The notes beneath the pieces are model-generated. The model did no database searches. It was not told where the DNA came from and worked only from the letters and a program-made list of their open reading frames with translations. A stretch of 64,000 nt of DNA from NCBI GenBank assembly GCA_017612805.1, contig JAGAFD010000004.1:1-64000 (forward strand), written 5' to 3'. Below, one piece after another: positions 30,596 to 39,187 of this stretch (position 1 is the stretch's first letter; each line of letters opens with the position of its first letter). This DNA comes from Bacilli bacterium (GTDB taxonomy: Bacteria; Bacillota_I; Bacilli_A; RF39; UBA660). Both the position numbers and the translations under genes were made by a program.

Positions 30596-32395
30596 ATGGA
30601 TAAAATTATTAATATTGCCGTTGTTGCCCATGTTGATGCTGGTAAATCAACATTAGTTGATGCCCTATTGGATCAATGCGGTGTTTTTGACGAAAGATCC
30701 GAAAAAGTCGATTGTGTAATGGATAGTAATGATATTGAAAGAGAAAGAGGTATCACTATCTATTCTAAAAACTGTGCTATTCGTTATAAAGATTATAAAA
30801 TTAATATTGTAGATACTCCCGGTCATGCGGACTTTTCATCAGAAGTAGAACGTGTTATTAAGACAGTTGATACCGTTATTTTGTTAGTTGATAGTCAAGA
30901 AGGCCCAATGCCACAAACAAGATTTGTTTTAAAGAAAGCTTTAGAACAAAACTTAAGACCAATCCTATTTATTAACAAAATTGATAAAAAAGATGCTCGT
31001 GCTGAAAAAGTAGTTGATATGACTTTCGATTTATTTATGGAATTAAATGCTACTGATGAACAATTAGACTTCCCAATTATATATGGGATTGCTAAACAAG
31101 GTGTTTCTACTTTTGATTTAAATAATACTGATTGTGATATGACTCCACTTTTAGATACAATTATTAAACAAGTAGAGCCATTTAAAGGTGATGAAAATGA
31201 TAATCTTCAATTACAAATTTCTAACTTAGGTTATGATGAATATATTGGCCGTTTAGGTATTGGTCGTATTACTAAAGGTAAGATTAAAGCTAACGAACTA
31301 GTTTCATTAGTAAAAAATGATGGAAAAATCGAATCATTTAAAGTAACTAAGTTATTTGTTAATGAAGGTTTAAATAAAGTTGAAAAAGATGTTGCTTATT
31401 ATGGTGATATCGTAACTATCGCTGGATGTCCGGATATTTCGATTGGTGATACAATTAATACTAAAGATCAAATTGATCCATTAGAACCAATCTATATTGA
31501 AAAGCCAACTCTTTCAATGAACTTCTTAGTTAATAACTCACCATTTGTTGGTCGCTCTGGTAAATTATTAACTAATCGTCATATTAAAGAAAGATTAGAA
31601 AAAGAACTAGAAACTAACGTTGGTCTAGAAGTAGAACCACTTCCAAATCAAGATGGTTTCAAAGTATCTGGTCGTGGTGAATTACATTTATCAATATTAC
31701 TTGAAAACATGCGCCGTGAAGGTTATGAATTATCAGTTTCTAAACCTGAAGTATTAATGCATGAAGAAAATGGTGTCAAGATGGAGCCATTTGAACACGT
31801 TATTGTTAATGTTCCAGAAATATATCAAGGTACTATTATTAATGATATTCAAGAACGTAAAGGTGTTTTAGAAGTAGTTTCATCTGAAAACGGTGAAGCT
31901 CACCTAGAATTTAGTGCACCTACCCGTGGTTTAATTGGTTATCGTTCAGCATTTATTACGAATACTAAAGGCGAAGGAACAATGATTCGTTCATTTGATC
32001 AATATAAACCATATGTTGGTGAAATATCTCATCGTAAAAATGGTGTTATGGTTTCTATGGAAAACGGAAAAGCTTTAGGTTATTCATTATTCAACTTATC
32101 TGATCGTGGTCAATTATTTATTGAACCAGCAACAGAAGTATATGTTGGTATGATTATTGGTCTACATAATCGTGATAATGACTTAGATGTTAATCCATGT
32201 AAGAATAAAAATTTAACTAATACGCGTGCATCTGGTACCGACGAAGCTATTCAATTAACTAAACCTAGAACATTTACTTTAGAAGAAGCTTTAGAGTTTA
32301 TTGCAGAAGATGAATATGTTGAAGTAACACCTGATGATATTCGTTTAAGAAAGAAAGTATTAGATCCTAAAGAAAGATTTAAATTAAATCGTTAA
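30596..32395 (+). CDS. typA: ribosome-associated GTPase TypA/BipA
   Basis: The 599-residue translational GTPase of the EF-G/LepA class is involved in ribosome assembly and stress. G1 is AHVDAGKST (the family commonly has HVDHGKTT), switch I has RERGITI, G3 is DTPGHADFSSEVERV, and G4 is NKIDKK. The C-terminal domain has ISHRKNGVMVSMENGKALGY, typical of BipA. The ATG at 30596 is taken because it is preceded by AAGAAG at usable distance and matches the usual N-terminus; the in-frame TTG at 30587 is less likely. It is monocistronic. Confidence 0.93.
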   Translation: MDKIINIAVVAHVDAGKSTLVDALLDQCGVFDERSEKVDCVMDSNDIERERGITIYSKNCAIRYKDYKINIVDTPGHADFSSEVERVIKTVDTVILLVDSQEGPMPQTRFVLKKALEQNLRPILFINKIDKKDARAEKVVDMTFDLFMELNATDEQLDFPIIYGIAKQGVSTFDLNNTDCDMTPLLDTIIKQVEPFKGDENDNLQLQISNLGYDEYIGRLGIGRITKGKIKANELVSLVKNDGKIESFKVTKLFVNEGLNKVEKDVAYYGDIVTIAGCPDISIGDTINTKDQIDPLEPIYIEKPTLSMNFLVNNSPFVGRSGKLLTNRHIKERLEKELETNVGLEVEPLPNQDGFKVSGRGELHLSILLENMRREGYELSVSKPEVLMHEENGVKMEPFEHVIVNVPEIYQGTIINDIQERKGVLEVVSSENGEAHLEFSAPTRGLIGYRSAFITNTKGEGTMIRSFDQYKPYVGEISHRKNGVMVSMENGKALGYSLFNLSDRGQLFIEPATEVYVGMIIGLHNRDNDLDVNPCKNKNLTNTRASGTDEAIQLTKPRTFTLEEALEFIAEDEYVEVTPDDIRLRKKVLDPKERFKLNR

Positions 32396-32430
32396 AATCA
32401 CTTTTAAGTGATTTTTTTTATGGTATAATA
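32395..32430 (+). terminator. terminator followed by -10 of the serpin gene
   Basis: AAATCACTT and AAGTGATTT pair and are followed by eight T residues. TATAAT follows at 32424-32429 and GAAGGAG precedes the ATG at 32452. Confidence 0.85.
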
Positions 32431-32451
32431 AAAAGTAGAAGGAGAATAAAA

Positions 32452-34059
32452 ATGGAAGAAGAAAAAAAGAAAAAGTTTAATCCACTACCGCTAATTATTG
32501 GTGGCGTAGTAATAGTTATCTTAGTGATAATTTTAATTGTTGTGATTGTATTAGGCGCATTCTTTGGTTTAAGATTAAGTAAATCTAAACATACAGGAAC
32601 TAAAACTAATATTATTGAAGTAAATAAATATGCTGAGTATAGTTTAACTGGTAATAAAATTGAAGCATTTGATATTTATTTCTTACAATTAGAAAATAAT
32701 AAAAAGAACACTGTTTATAGTCCACTTTCAATTAAGTATGCTTTAGAAATGCTTAATGAAGGAACTGCGGCTGATTCTAAAAAGCAAATCACTAATATTT
32801 TAGGAACATATCAAAACAAAGAATATAAAAACAGTTCTAATATGTCATTTGCTAATGCTATGTTCATTAAAGATACTTACAAGAACAGTATCAAAGAAGC
32901 TTATACTAAAACCTTATCAACTAAATATAATGCTAATGTTGTATATGATTCATTTAAAAGCCCAAATGCTTTAAATTCATGGGTAAGTGATAAAACATTT
33001 AAGTTAATTGATCATTTATATGATGATATTTCTGATAAAGATTTTATCCTATTAAATGCTTTAGCAATTGATATGGAATGGAAGAATAAAATTCAAAGCG
33101 AAAAAGAAGATTATGAAGTAATTTATGAACACGAAAAATTTAGTAAAGGTATTGGTGCTCTTAATTGTGCTGATTATACTGGTCTAGATTTTAGTGGTGT
33201 TTCATACCAAGTTAAGTCTGCTGAAATTGGTGCTGTAGCTAATAAATATGATATAGTTAAAACTTTAGGAAAAGATACTATAAAAAAGACGGTTAAAGAA
33301 GAATATCAAAAATGGGTTAAAGAAATGCAAGATAATGAATATGAAGATGTTATTTCTTATTGCCCTAAATATAATGATGATGCTGATTTAGAAAAATATG
33401 TAACTGAAATTAATAAAAACTATAAACAAATTAGTAGTTCTACCGACTTTAGTTATTTAGTTGATGATAATATTAAAGTATTTGCTAAAGATTTAAAAAC
33501 TTATAATGGTACAACTCTACAATATGTTGGTATTATGCCAACTAAAACATCTTTAGATAGCTATATTAAAACTATTAAAGCTGATGACTTAAATAATATT
33601 GTAAGTAGTTTAAAAGATGTTAAGATAGAAAACTTTAAAGAAGGTACTATTACGGAAATTAAAGGATTTATTCCAATGTTTAACTATGATTATCAATTAG
33701 AATTAATCAAAGATTTAAAAACATTGAGTATTACTGATATCTTTGATTCAGGAAAAGCTAATCTTTCAAAAATGACTAAAGAAAAAGCTTATATTTCTGA
33801 TGCCATTCATAAAGCTACTATTGAATTCTCTAATGATGGTATTAAAGCTGCTGCCGTAACTGCTCTTGGTGGTAAAGGCGCAATCGATGAATGCTTTAAC
33901 TATCAATTTGAAGTTCCTGTTGAGGTAATTGATTTAACATTCAATAAACCATTTATGTATATCATTCGTGATAAAGCTACTAACGAAGTATGGTTTATGG
34001 GAACTGTTTATGAACCAATTAAATATGTTTCTTACTTTGATTTAGAAGATTATGAATAA
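32452..34059 (+). CDS. membrane-anchored serpin family protein
   Basis: The 535-residue protein has a basic N-terminus, one transmembrane segment (about 14-40) and a complete serpin domain outside. Serpin hallmarks: NTVYSPLSIKYALEMLNEG (strand/helix B region), SMSFANAMF-type region NMSFANAMFIKD, LNALAIDMEW, and the C-terminal TFNKPFMYIIRDK with VWFMGTVYEP. The reactive-loop hinge DGIKAAAVTA (462-471) keeps the small-residue pattern of inhibitory serpins. Serpins trap serine or cysteine proteases by a suicide mechanism, and the anchor would keep it on the cell surface. An insertion of about 80 charged residues (about 220-310) enlarges the domain. The target is unknown. Confidence 0.82.
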   Translation: MEEEKKKKFNPLPLIIGGVVIVILVIILIVVIVLGAFFGLRLSKSKHTGTKTNIIEVNKYAEYSLTGNKIEAFDIYFLQLENNKKNTVYSPLSIKYALEMLNEGTAADSKKQITNILGTYQNKEYKNSSNMSFANAMFIKDTYKNSIKEAYTKTLSTKYNANVVYDSFKSPNALNSWVSDKTFKLIDHLYDDISDKDFILLNALAIDMEWKNKIQSEKEDYEVIYEHEKFSKGIGALNCADYTGLDFSGVSYQVKSAEIGAVANKYDIVKTLGKDTIKKTVKEEYQKWVKEMQDNEYEDVISYCPKYNDDADLEKYVTEINKNYKQISSSTDFSYLVDDNIKVFAKDLKTYNGTTLQYVGIMPTKTSLDSYIKTIKADDLNNIVSSLKDVKIENFKEGTITEIKGFIPMFNYDYQLELIKDLKTLSITDIFDSGKANLSKMTKEKAYISDAIHKATIEFSNDGIKAAAVTALGGKGAIDECFNYQFEVPVEVIDLTFNKPFMYIIRDKATNEVWFMGTVYEPIKYVSYFDLEDYE

Positions 34060-34061
34060 TT

Positions 34062-34088
34062 AAAACATCTGCTTAGTCAGATGTTTTT
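34062..34088 (+). terminator. Rho-independent terminator
   Basis: AACATCTG and CAGATGTT pair around CTTAGT and a T run follows. Confidence 0.85.
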
Positions 34089-34090
34089 AC

Positions 34091-34151
34091 TTGTAAAATA
34101 AATATTTTTTAGTATAATAACATTGTTTTTATTTTTAAAAATTGTTATACT
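34091..34151 (+). promoter_or_regulatory. tandem promoters of lysS
   Basis: The upstream promoter has TTGTAA (34091-34096) and TATAAT (34113-34118), 16 bases apart. The downstream one has TTGTTT (34123-34128) and TATACT (34146-34151), 17 bases apart. No T-box or riboswitch-like structure fits in this short leader. Confidence 0.55.
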
Positions 34152-34173
34152 TTTTAAAGAAAAGAGTGGTTGT

Positions 34174-35643
34174 ATGGAAAAAGTTTATTCCGAACAAGAA
34201 ATGGTAAGAAGAAATAAAGTAGAAGAAATTAAAAACTACTGTAATCCTTATCCTGAAAAATTTGAAAGAACTCATACGTTAAAAGATGCTAAAGTATTAG
34301 CTGATGGTACTCCTAATGTAAGAATTGCGGGACGTATAGTTTTTGCACGTAAAATGGGTAAATTATCATTTGTAAGAATTAGAGATTTAGAAGCTGATAT
34401 GCAACTTGAAATCAAAGTTGATTCGGTTGGTGAAGAAAAGTATGAATTCTTTAAAAAATTAGTTGATACCGGAGATTTTATTGGTGCTGAAGGAGAAATC
34501 TTTACTACTCAAACTGGTGAAAAAACCTTACGCGTTAATACCTTTGAATTCTTAGGTAAAGCCTTAAGACCACTTCCAGAAAAATTCCATGGCTTACAAG
34601 ATACTGAAATTAAGTATCGTCAAAGATATACTGATTTAATTACTAATGAAGAATCTAGAAAAGTTTTTTTAGGAAGAAGTAAAGTTTATGCTTTCTTACA
34701 TAAATTCTTTGGTGAAAATGGTTTCTTAGAAGTTGAAACACCAATTGTACAAACTGCTGTATCTGGTGCAACTGCTAAACCATTCTTTACGCATCATAAT
34801 GCTTTAGATTTAGATTGTAATTTAAGAATTGCTCCCGAATGTTATTTAAAAGAATGTATTGCTGGTGGCTTTGATCGTGTTTATGAACTTGCTAAATGTT
34901 TTAGAAATGAAGGCATGGATCCACAACATTTACAAGAATTTACGCAAGTAGAATATTATGTTGCTTATTGGAACTTTGAAGATAATATTGTTTTCTTTAC
35001 TAAATTTATTCAAGAATTATTTAATTATGTTTTAGGAACTAATATTATTAGTTATCAAGGAAAAGAAATTGATTTTGGTGGTACTTGGAAAAGAGTAGAT
35101 TATTGCCAAGAATTAATTAATGTTTTAGGTTTTGATGCATTAAAGATTGAAACTGTCGATGAATTAAAGAAAAAAGTTGTAGAAGCTGGTTTATTCAGTT
35201 ATGGCGATATGGAAGAATATAAATCAATTGGGCAAGTAATTGACTTCTTATATAAGAAAAAGATTAGAGCTAATATTACCCAACCAACGGTTATTTATAA
35301 TTATCCAGCAGTATTAAAACCACTTGCTAGAAGAAATGATGCAGATAAAACTCGTACTGATGTATTCCAAGTAGTTGTATGTGGTACGGAATTATGTAAT
35401 GCTTATTCTGAACTTGTTAATCCATTTGAACAAAGAGCTTCTTTTGAAGAACAATTAAAAGCCAAAGAAGATGGCGACGATGAAGCAATGGATTTAGATG
35501 AAAACTACTTAATGAGTATGGAACAAGGTATGCCACCTATAAGTGGACTTGGATTTGGTATTGATCGTTTAATCATGTTAATGTTCGATCAAGAGTCAGT
35601 TCGCGATGTTGTTTTATTCCCTATGATGAAACCGCAAGATTAG
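34174..35643 (+). CDS. lysS: lysyl-tRNA synthetase, class II
   Basis: The 489-residue enzyme charges tRNA-Lys. An N-terminal OB-fold anticodon domain (VRIAGRIVFARKMGKLSFV, FVRIRDLEADMQLEI) is followed by the class II catalytic core. Motif 1 is VFLGRSKVYAFLHKFFGENG and motif 2 is CFRNEGMDPQHLQEFTQVE. Motif 3 is SGLGFGIDRLIMLMF. Motif 2 and the preceding NLRIAPECYLKECIAGGF differ from typical bacterial LysRS, pointing to a divergent lineage or transfer. The start at 34174 follows AGAGTGG; upstream in-frame codons overlap the promoter and are rejected. Confidence 0.9.
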   Translation: MEKVYSEQEMVRRNKVEEIKNYCNPYPEKFERTHTLKDAKVLADGTPNVRIAGRIVFARKMGKLSFVRIRDLEADMQLEIKVDSVGEEKYEFFKKLVDTGDFIGAEGEIFTTQTGEKTLRVNTFEFLGKALRPLPEKFHGLQDTEIKYRQRYTDLITNEESRKVFLGRSKVYAFLHKFFGENGFLEVETPIVQTAVSGATAKPFFTHHNALDLDCNLRIAPECYLKECIAGGFDRVYELAKCFRNEGMDPQHLQEFTQVEYYVAYWNFEDNIVFFTKFIQELFNYVLGTNIISYQGKEIDFGGTWKRVDYCQELINVLGFDALKIETVDELKKKVVEAGLFSYGDMEEYKSIGQVIDFLYKKKIRANITQPTVIYNYPAVLKPLARRNDADKTRTDVFQVVVCGTELCNAYSELVNPFEQRASFEEQLKAKEDGDDEAMDLDENYLMSMEQGMPPISGLGFGIDRLIMLMFDQESVRDVVLFPMMKPQD

Positions 35644-35646
35644 ACA

Positions 35647-35684
35647 AAAAAGACTAGTAATAGTCTTTTTTATTGTGATATAAT
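35647..35684 (+). terminator. terminator followed by -10 of the transporter gene
   Basis: AAAAAGACTA and TAGTCTTTTT pair around GTAA. TATAAT at 35679-35684 and AGGAGG at 35691-35696 precede the next ATG. Confidence 0.8.
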
Positions 35685-35701
35685 TGTGATAGGAGGTAAT
35701 T

Positions 35702-37117
35702 ATGAAAAAGAAAATAGAAACTGCTGAAAAGAAAAATAGTTTATTCTTTGCAGTAGGTGTAGTTCTTTTACTAGCTATCGTATTAACATGGGTAGTAAAA
35801 GGTGGAGCATTCCAAGGTAGTGAATTTGCTGCTAGCGACTATACACGTTTAGGATTACATGATATCTTTACTATTCCTTTTTATAGTATTTATTATTTCG
35901 TAGTTCAAATCACTTTCTTATTATCAATTGCTGTGTTCTATGGTGTTGTTAGTAAAACAAGTGGTTATAAAACATTAGTTAGCAAATTTGCTAAATTCTT
36001 AAACGGAAAGGAAATTGTATTTGCTTTAATCATTTCTGCATTAATCACAATTTTTGCATCATTTAGTTCTCAATGGTTAATTTGCTTATTCTTTATTCCA
36101 TTCTTTATTTCTGTATTTGCAGAAATGAAAATGGATAAAGTAGCTGCTTTTGCAATTAGTTTTGGTGCAATTTTAGTTGGTGTATTAGGTGCTACATATG
36201 GTACAGAAGTATTAACATTCTTCTCATACTATGCAGGAGCTAATATTACAGATTTAATGTATATTAAAGTAATTATCCTAGTATTAGGCTTTATTGGATT
36301 TAATGTATTTACTGTTTTAAGACTATTAAGTGTTAAAAAGAAAAATAATGCATTAGAATTAGTTGACCCTATTAAAGATGAAACTGATTATAAAACAACC
36401 AATCCATGGCCTATTTATGTTACATTTATTTTAGTATTTGTAATTATGGTATTAGGATTTGTTAATTGGAATTTATTCCATGAAACAACCATCTTTACTG
36501 ATTTATTAACTAAGATTAATGAAGTAAAGATTGGTAAAGAATTTTTTATCTTTAAAAATATTTTAGGTAATGTTTCTGCATTTGGTGCTTTCCCACTTGA
36601 AAGTGGTGTAGTTATTACATTTGTAGCAACATTAATTATGGGTATCATCTATCGTATTAAAGCAGAAAAATTTGTTGAAAGTGCGATTGATGGTATTAAA
36701 GCATTTATTAAACCAATTGCATTAGTAGTATTAGCTTACTCAGTATTTGTAATTATTTACATGAGTCCATTTGTTCCAACAGTTGTTAATGCAATCATGG
36801 ATGTTGATAGTAAACTTGCTCCATTCCTAGCTTCTGTATGTGGTATGTTTGCATCTATCTTTAATGTAGATTATGGATATGCTGCTTATTCATTAGGATC
36901 ATATTTTGCAAGTATTTATCCAAAAGATGTTAGTGCAATTAGTATTGTATTAACTACTATCTATGGTTTAATGATGTTTGTAGCTCCTACTAGTTTAGGT
37001 TTAATCTTCGGATTACAATATACTGGTATTTCTTACAAAACATGGTTAAAACATATTTGGAAATTTGCTCTAATTATGTTTGTAATTCTAGAAATTATTT
37101 ATTTCATAATTTTATAG
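35702..37117 (+). CDS. YfcC/AbgT-like transporter
   Basis: The 471-residue polytopic membrane protein has about 11-12 hydrophobic segments, starting with NSLFFAVGVVLLLAIVLTWV and ending with FALIMFVILEIIYFIIL. The N-terminal 'TW(V)VKGGAFQ' and the hairpin-like FASFSSQWLICLFFIPFF are reminiscent of the ion-transporter superfamily members YfcC (arginine/ornithine or C4-dicarboxylate-like) and AbgT. The substrate cannot be told from the sequence. It is monocistronic, between terminators. Confidence 0.6.
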   Translation: MKKKIETAEKKNSLFFAVGVVLLLAIVLTWVVKGGAFQGSEFAASDYTRLGLHDIFTIPFYSIYYFVVQITFLLSIAVFYGVVSKTSGYKTLVSKFAKFLNGKEIVFALIISALITIFASFSSQWLICLFFIPFFISVFAEMKMDKVAAFAISFGAILVGVLGATYGTEVLTFFSYYAGANITDLMYIKVIILVLGFIGFNVFTVLRLLSVKKKNNALELVDPIKDETDYKTTNPWPIYVTFILVFVIMVLGFVNWNLFHETTIFTDLLTKINEVKIGKEFFIFKNILGNVSAFGAFPLESGVVITFVATLIMGIIYRIKAEKFVESAIDGIKAFIKPIALVVLAYSVFVIIYMSPFVPTVVNAIMDVDSKLAPFLASVCGMFASIFNVDYGYAAYSLGSYFASIYPKDVSAISIVLTTIYGLMMFVAPTSLGLIFGLQYTGISYKTWLKHIWKFALIMFVILEIIYFIIL

Positions 37118-37120
37118 TAA

Positions 37121-37178
37121 ACTAGAAGACCACATGGTCTTCTTTTAGTTTGTCAAACAAAATAAAATATAATATAAT
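37121..37178 (+). promoter_or_regulatory. terminator and strong promoter of the glycolytic operon
   Basis: AGAAGACC and GGTCTTCT pair as a terminator (37123-37147). TTGTCA (37150-37155) and TATAAT (37173-37178), exactly 17 bases apart, then form a strong promoter 16 bases before the pgk ATG. Confidence 0.8.
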
Positions 37179-37193
37179 TAGGGTGGTGATAAT

Positions 37194-38378
37194 ATGAAGA
37201 CAATTGAACAAATGGATTTAGATAATAAACGTGTAATATTAAGATGTGACTTTAATGTACCTATGACTTTAGGTAAGATTAATGATGACACTAAAATTCA
37301 AAAATCATTAAAAACTATTCAATATTTAATTGATCATAATTGTCGTATTGTAATTATGTCTCATTTAGGTAAAATTAAATTTGAAGATGACTTGCCAAAA
37401 AATTCTTTGGCACCAGTTTGTACCCGTTTATCCGAGTTATTAAATCGCCCTGTCAAATTTAGTCCTAAAACTCGTGGTGTTGAATTAGATACAATGGTAG
37501 CAGGGTTACAACCTGGCGAAGTATTATTAATGGAAAATACGCGTTATGAGGATTTACCATTTAAATTAGAAAGCAAAAACGATGCGGGGTTAGCCGACTA
37601 TTGGAGTAGTTTTGGCGATATCTTTGTTATGGATGCCTTTGCATCATCACATCGTAAACATGCATCGACGAATGGTATTGCTAAATTATTACCAACCTGT
37701 ATTGGTTATTTAGTAATGGAAGAAGTAGAAAACTTAGATAAATACATTATTAACCCTAAAAAGCCATTCTCGGTATTAATGGGTGGCGCTAAGGTTGATG
37801 ATAAATTAGATTTAATTGAAGCCATGTTAAAAAAATGTGATTATTTAGTTTTAACGGGTGGTTTAGCTAATACTTGTTTAAGAACATTAGGATTTAATGT
37901 TGGTGAATCATTAGTTTCATTAAATCAAGATATTATTGAACGACTAAAAAAGATATTATATGATTATAAAGATAAAATTATTTTACCTCTTGATGTAATT
38001 GTGGGTAACACTTATGATTCTTCTTATGTTGATTATAAGTTGATTGATCAAATAAGTGTTGATGATGTTATTGGTGATGTTGGTAATAAGACTATTGAAA
38101 AAATAAAAGAATTAGTAGCAATATCAAATACTATCTTTGTAAATGGTACAGTTGGTAAATATGAAGATATGCGTTTTGCTAACGGTACTAAAGATTTATT
38201 TAATGTATTAAAAGAATCAAATAAAATTGTTGTTATTGGTGGTGGCGATACTTCCGCTGCAATCAATACTTTAGGATTTAATGGCTGTTTTAATTATGTA
38301 TCAAGTGGTGGGGGAGCTACTTTAGAATACTTAACTTTAGGACACATGAAATCCTTTGAAGATATAAAGGGTGATTAA
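37194..38378 (+). CDS. pgk: phosphoglycerate kinase
   Basis: The 394-residue glycolytic enzyme transfers phosphate from 1,3-bisphosphoglycerate to ADP. N-terminal substrate-site motifs RCDFNVPM (19-26) and MSHLGK are present, as are the hinge PFSVLMGGAKVDDKL and nucleotide-site GGGDTSAAI near the C-terminus. GGGTGGTGAT precedes the ATG. The tpiA gene follows after two bases, so the two enzymes are made together. Confidence 0.96.
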   Translation: MKTIEQMDLDNKRVILRCDFNVPMTLGKINDDTKIQKSLKTIQYLIDHNCRIVIMSHLGKIKFEDDLPKNSLAPVCTRLSELLNRPVKFSPKTRGVELDTMVAGLQPGEVLLMENTRYEDLPFKLESKNDAGLADYWSSFGDIFVMDAFASSHRKHASTNGIAKLLPTCIGYLVMEEVENLDKYIINPKKPFSVLMGGAKVDDKLDLIEAMLKKCDYLVLTGGLANTCLRTLGFNVGESLVSLNQDIIERLKKILYDYKDKIILPLDVIVGNTYDSSYVDYKLIDQISVDDVIGDVGNKTIEKIKELVAISNTIFVNGTVGKYEDMRFANGTKDLFNVLKESNKIVVIGGGDTSAAINTLGFNGCFNYVSSGGGATLEYLTLGHMKSFEDIKGD

Positions 38379-38380
38379 AG

Positions 38381-39091
38381 GTGAAATACATCGTATCTAA
38401 TTTAAAAGCAAATTTTACTTTAAAAGATATGGAAGTTTATAATAAAGCACTAAGTAGTATTAAGACTTCATTAGATGTAATTGTATGTCCATCATATATT
38501 TATTTAAATATGTTAAGCGATAATGTTAGTATTGGTGCTCAAGATGTATCGCAATTTAAAAAAGGAGCTTATACTGGCGAAATAACAGCCAAGCAATTAG
38601 CATCGATTGGTTGCAAGTATGTTATCGTTGGTCATTATGAAAGAAAGAAATATTTTCATGATACTAACCAAGTATTAATTGAAAAGATAAATAATGTAAT
38701 TGATAATAAAATGAAAGCTATCTATTGTATTGGTGAATCATGTACCGAATTAAAAAATAATGAGGTTCTTGCATCCCTTGAATATCAAATTGAAAGTGTT
38801 TTAGGTAGTTTAGATAAAGAAACATTAGCTAATGTAATTATTGCTTATGAACCTAAGTGGGCAATTGGTACTAATGAGCTTCCTACTACTAAAGCCATCA
38901 TTAATACGGTTAAATATATCAAAAAACATATTAAGAACAAATATAGAGTTGAATTAGATGTTTTATATGGTGGAAGTATTAATGAAGATAATATTAAGAA
39001 CATTAAAACAATTAAAGAAATTGATGGTATTATGATTGGCGCTTCTAGTTTAAATGTTAATTCTTTAATTAGTATTTTAAATAAGCTATAA
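38381..39091 (+). CDS. tpiA: triosephosphate isomerase, divergent
   Basis: The 236-residue TIM barrel interconverts dihydroxyacetone phosphate and glyceraldehyde 3-phosphate. The catalytic lysine is in SNLKANF (canonical GNWKMN), the histidine in VIVGHYERKKYF (canonical GHSERR), and the glutamate in AYEPKWAIGTN, with the phosphate loop at LYGGSINEDN. The key residues are kept, but the surroundings are unusual and it is about 15 residues shorter than common TpiA. The start is GTG at 38381, with AGG upstream, two bases after pgk. Confidence 0.9.
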   Translation: MKYIVSNLKANFTLKDMEVYNKALSSIKTSLDVIVCPSYIYLNMLSDNVSIGAQDVSQFKKGAYTGEITAKQLASIGCKYVIVGHYERKKYFHDTNQVLIEKINNVIDNKMKAIYCIGESCTELKNNEVLASLEYQIESVLGSLDKETLANVIIAYEPKWAIGTNELPTTKAIINTVKYIKKHIKNKYRVELDVLYGGSINEDNIKNIKTIKEIDGIMIGASSLNVNSLISILNKL

Positions 39092-39092
39092 T

Positions 39093-39147
39093 TTGACAAT
39101 AATTGACAATATAAGACAAAATATCTGCTGGTATTTTGTCTTATTTT
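39093..39147 (+). terminator. TTGACAATA repeats and terminator upstream of spo0A
   Basis: TTGACAATAA (39093) and TTGACAATAT (39103), then AAGACAAAAT (39113), repeat at ten-base spacing. The AAGACAAAATA part also pairs with TATTTTGTCTT (39131-39142 region) as a terminator stem followed by T residues. A TATAAT at 39152-39157 is the likely -10 of spo0A. Confidence 0.6.
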
Positions 39148-39187
39148 TATTTATAATGAAAACGTGCGCTAGATTGTTAGGAAAAAA

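Noticed and set aside
34088-34174. T-box or L-box riboswitch upstream of lysS
   Set aside because: The interval is too short and shows no T-box sequence; two ordinary promoters explain it.
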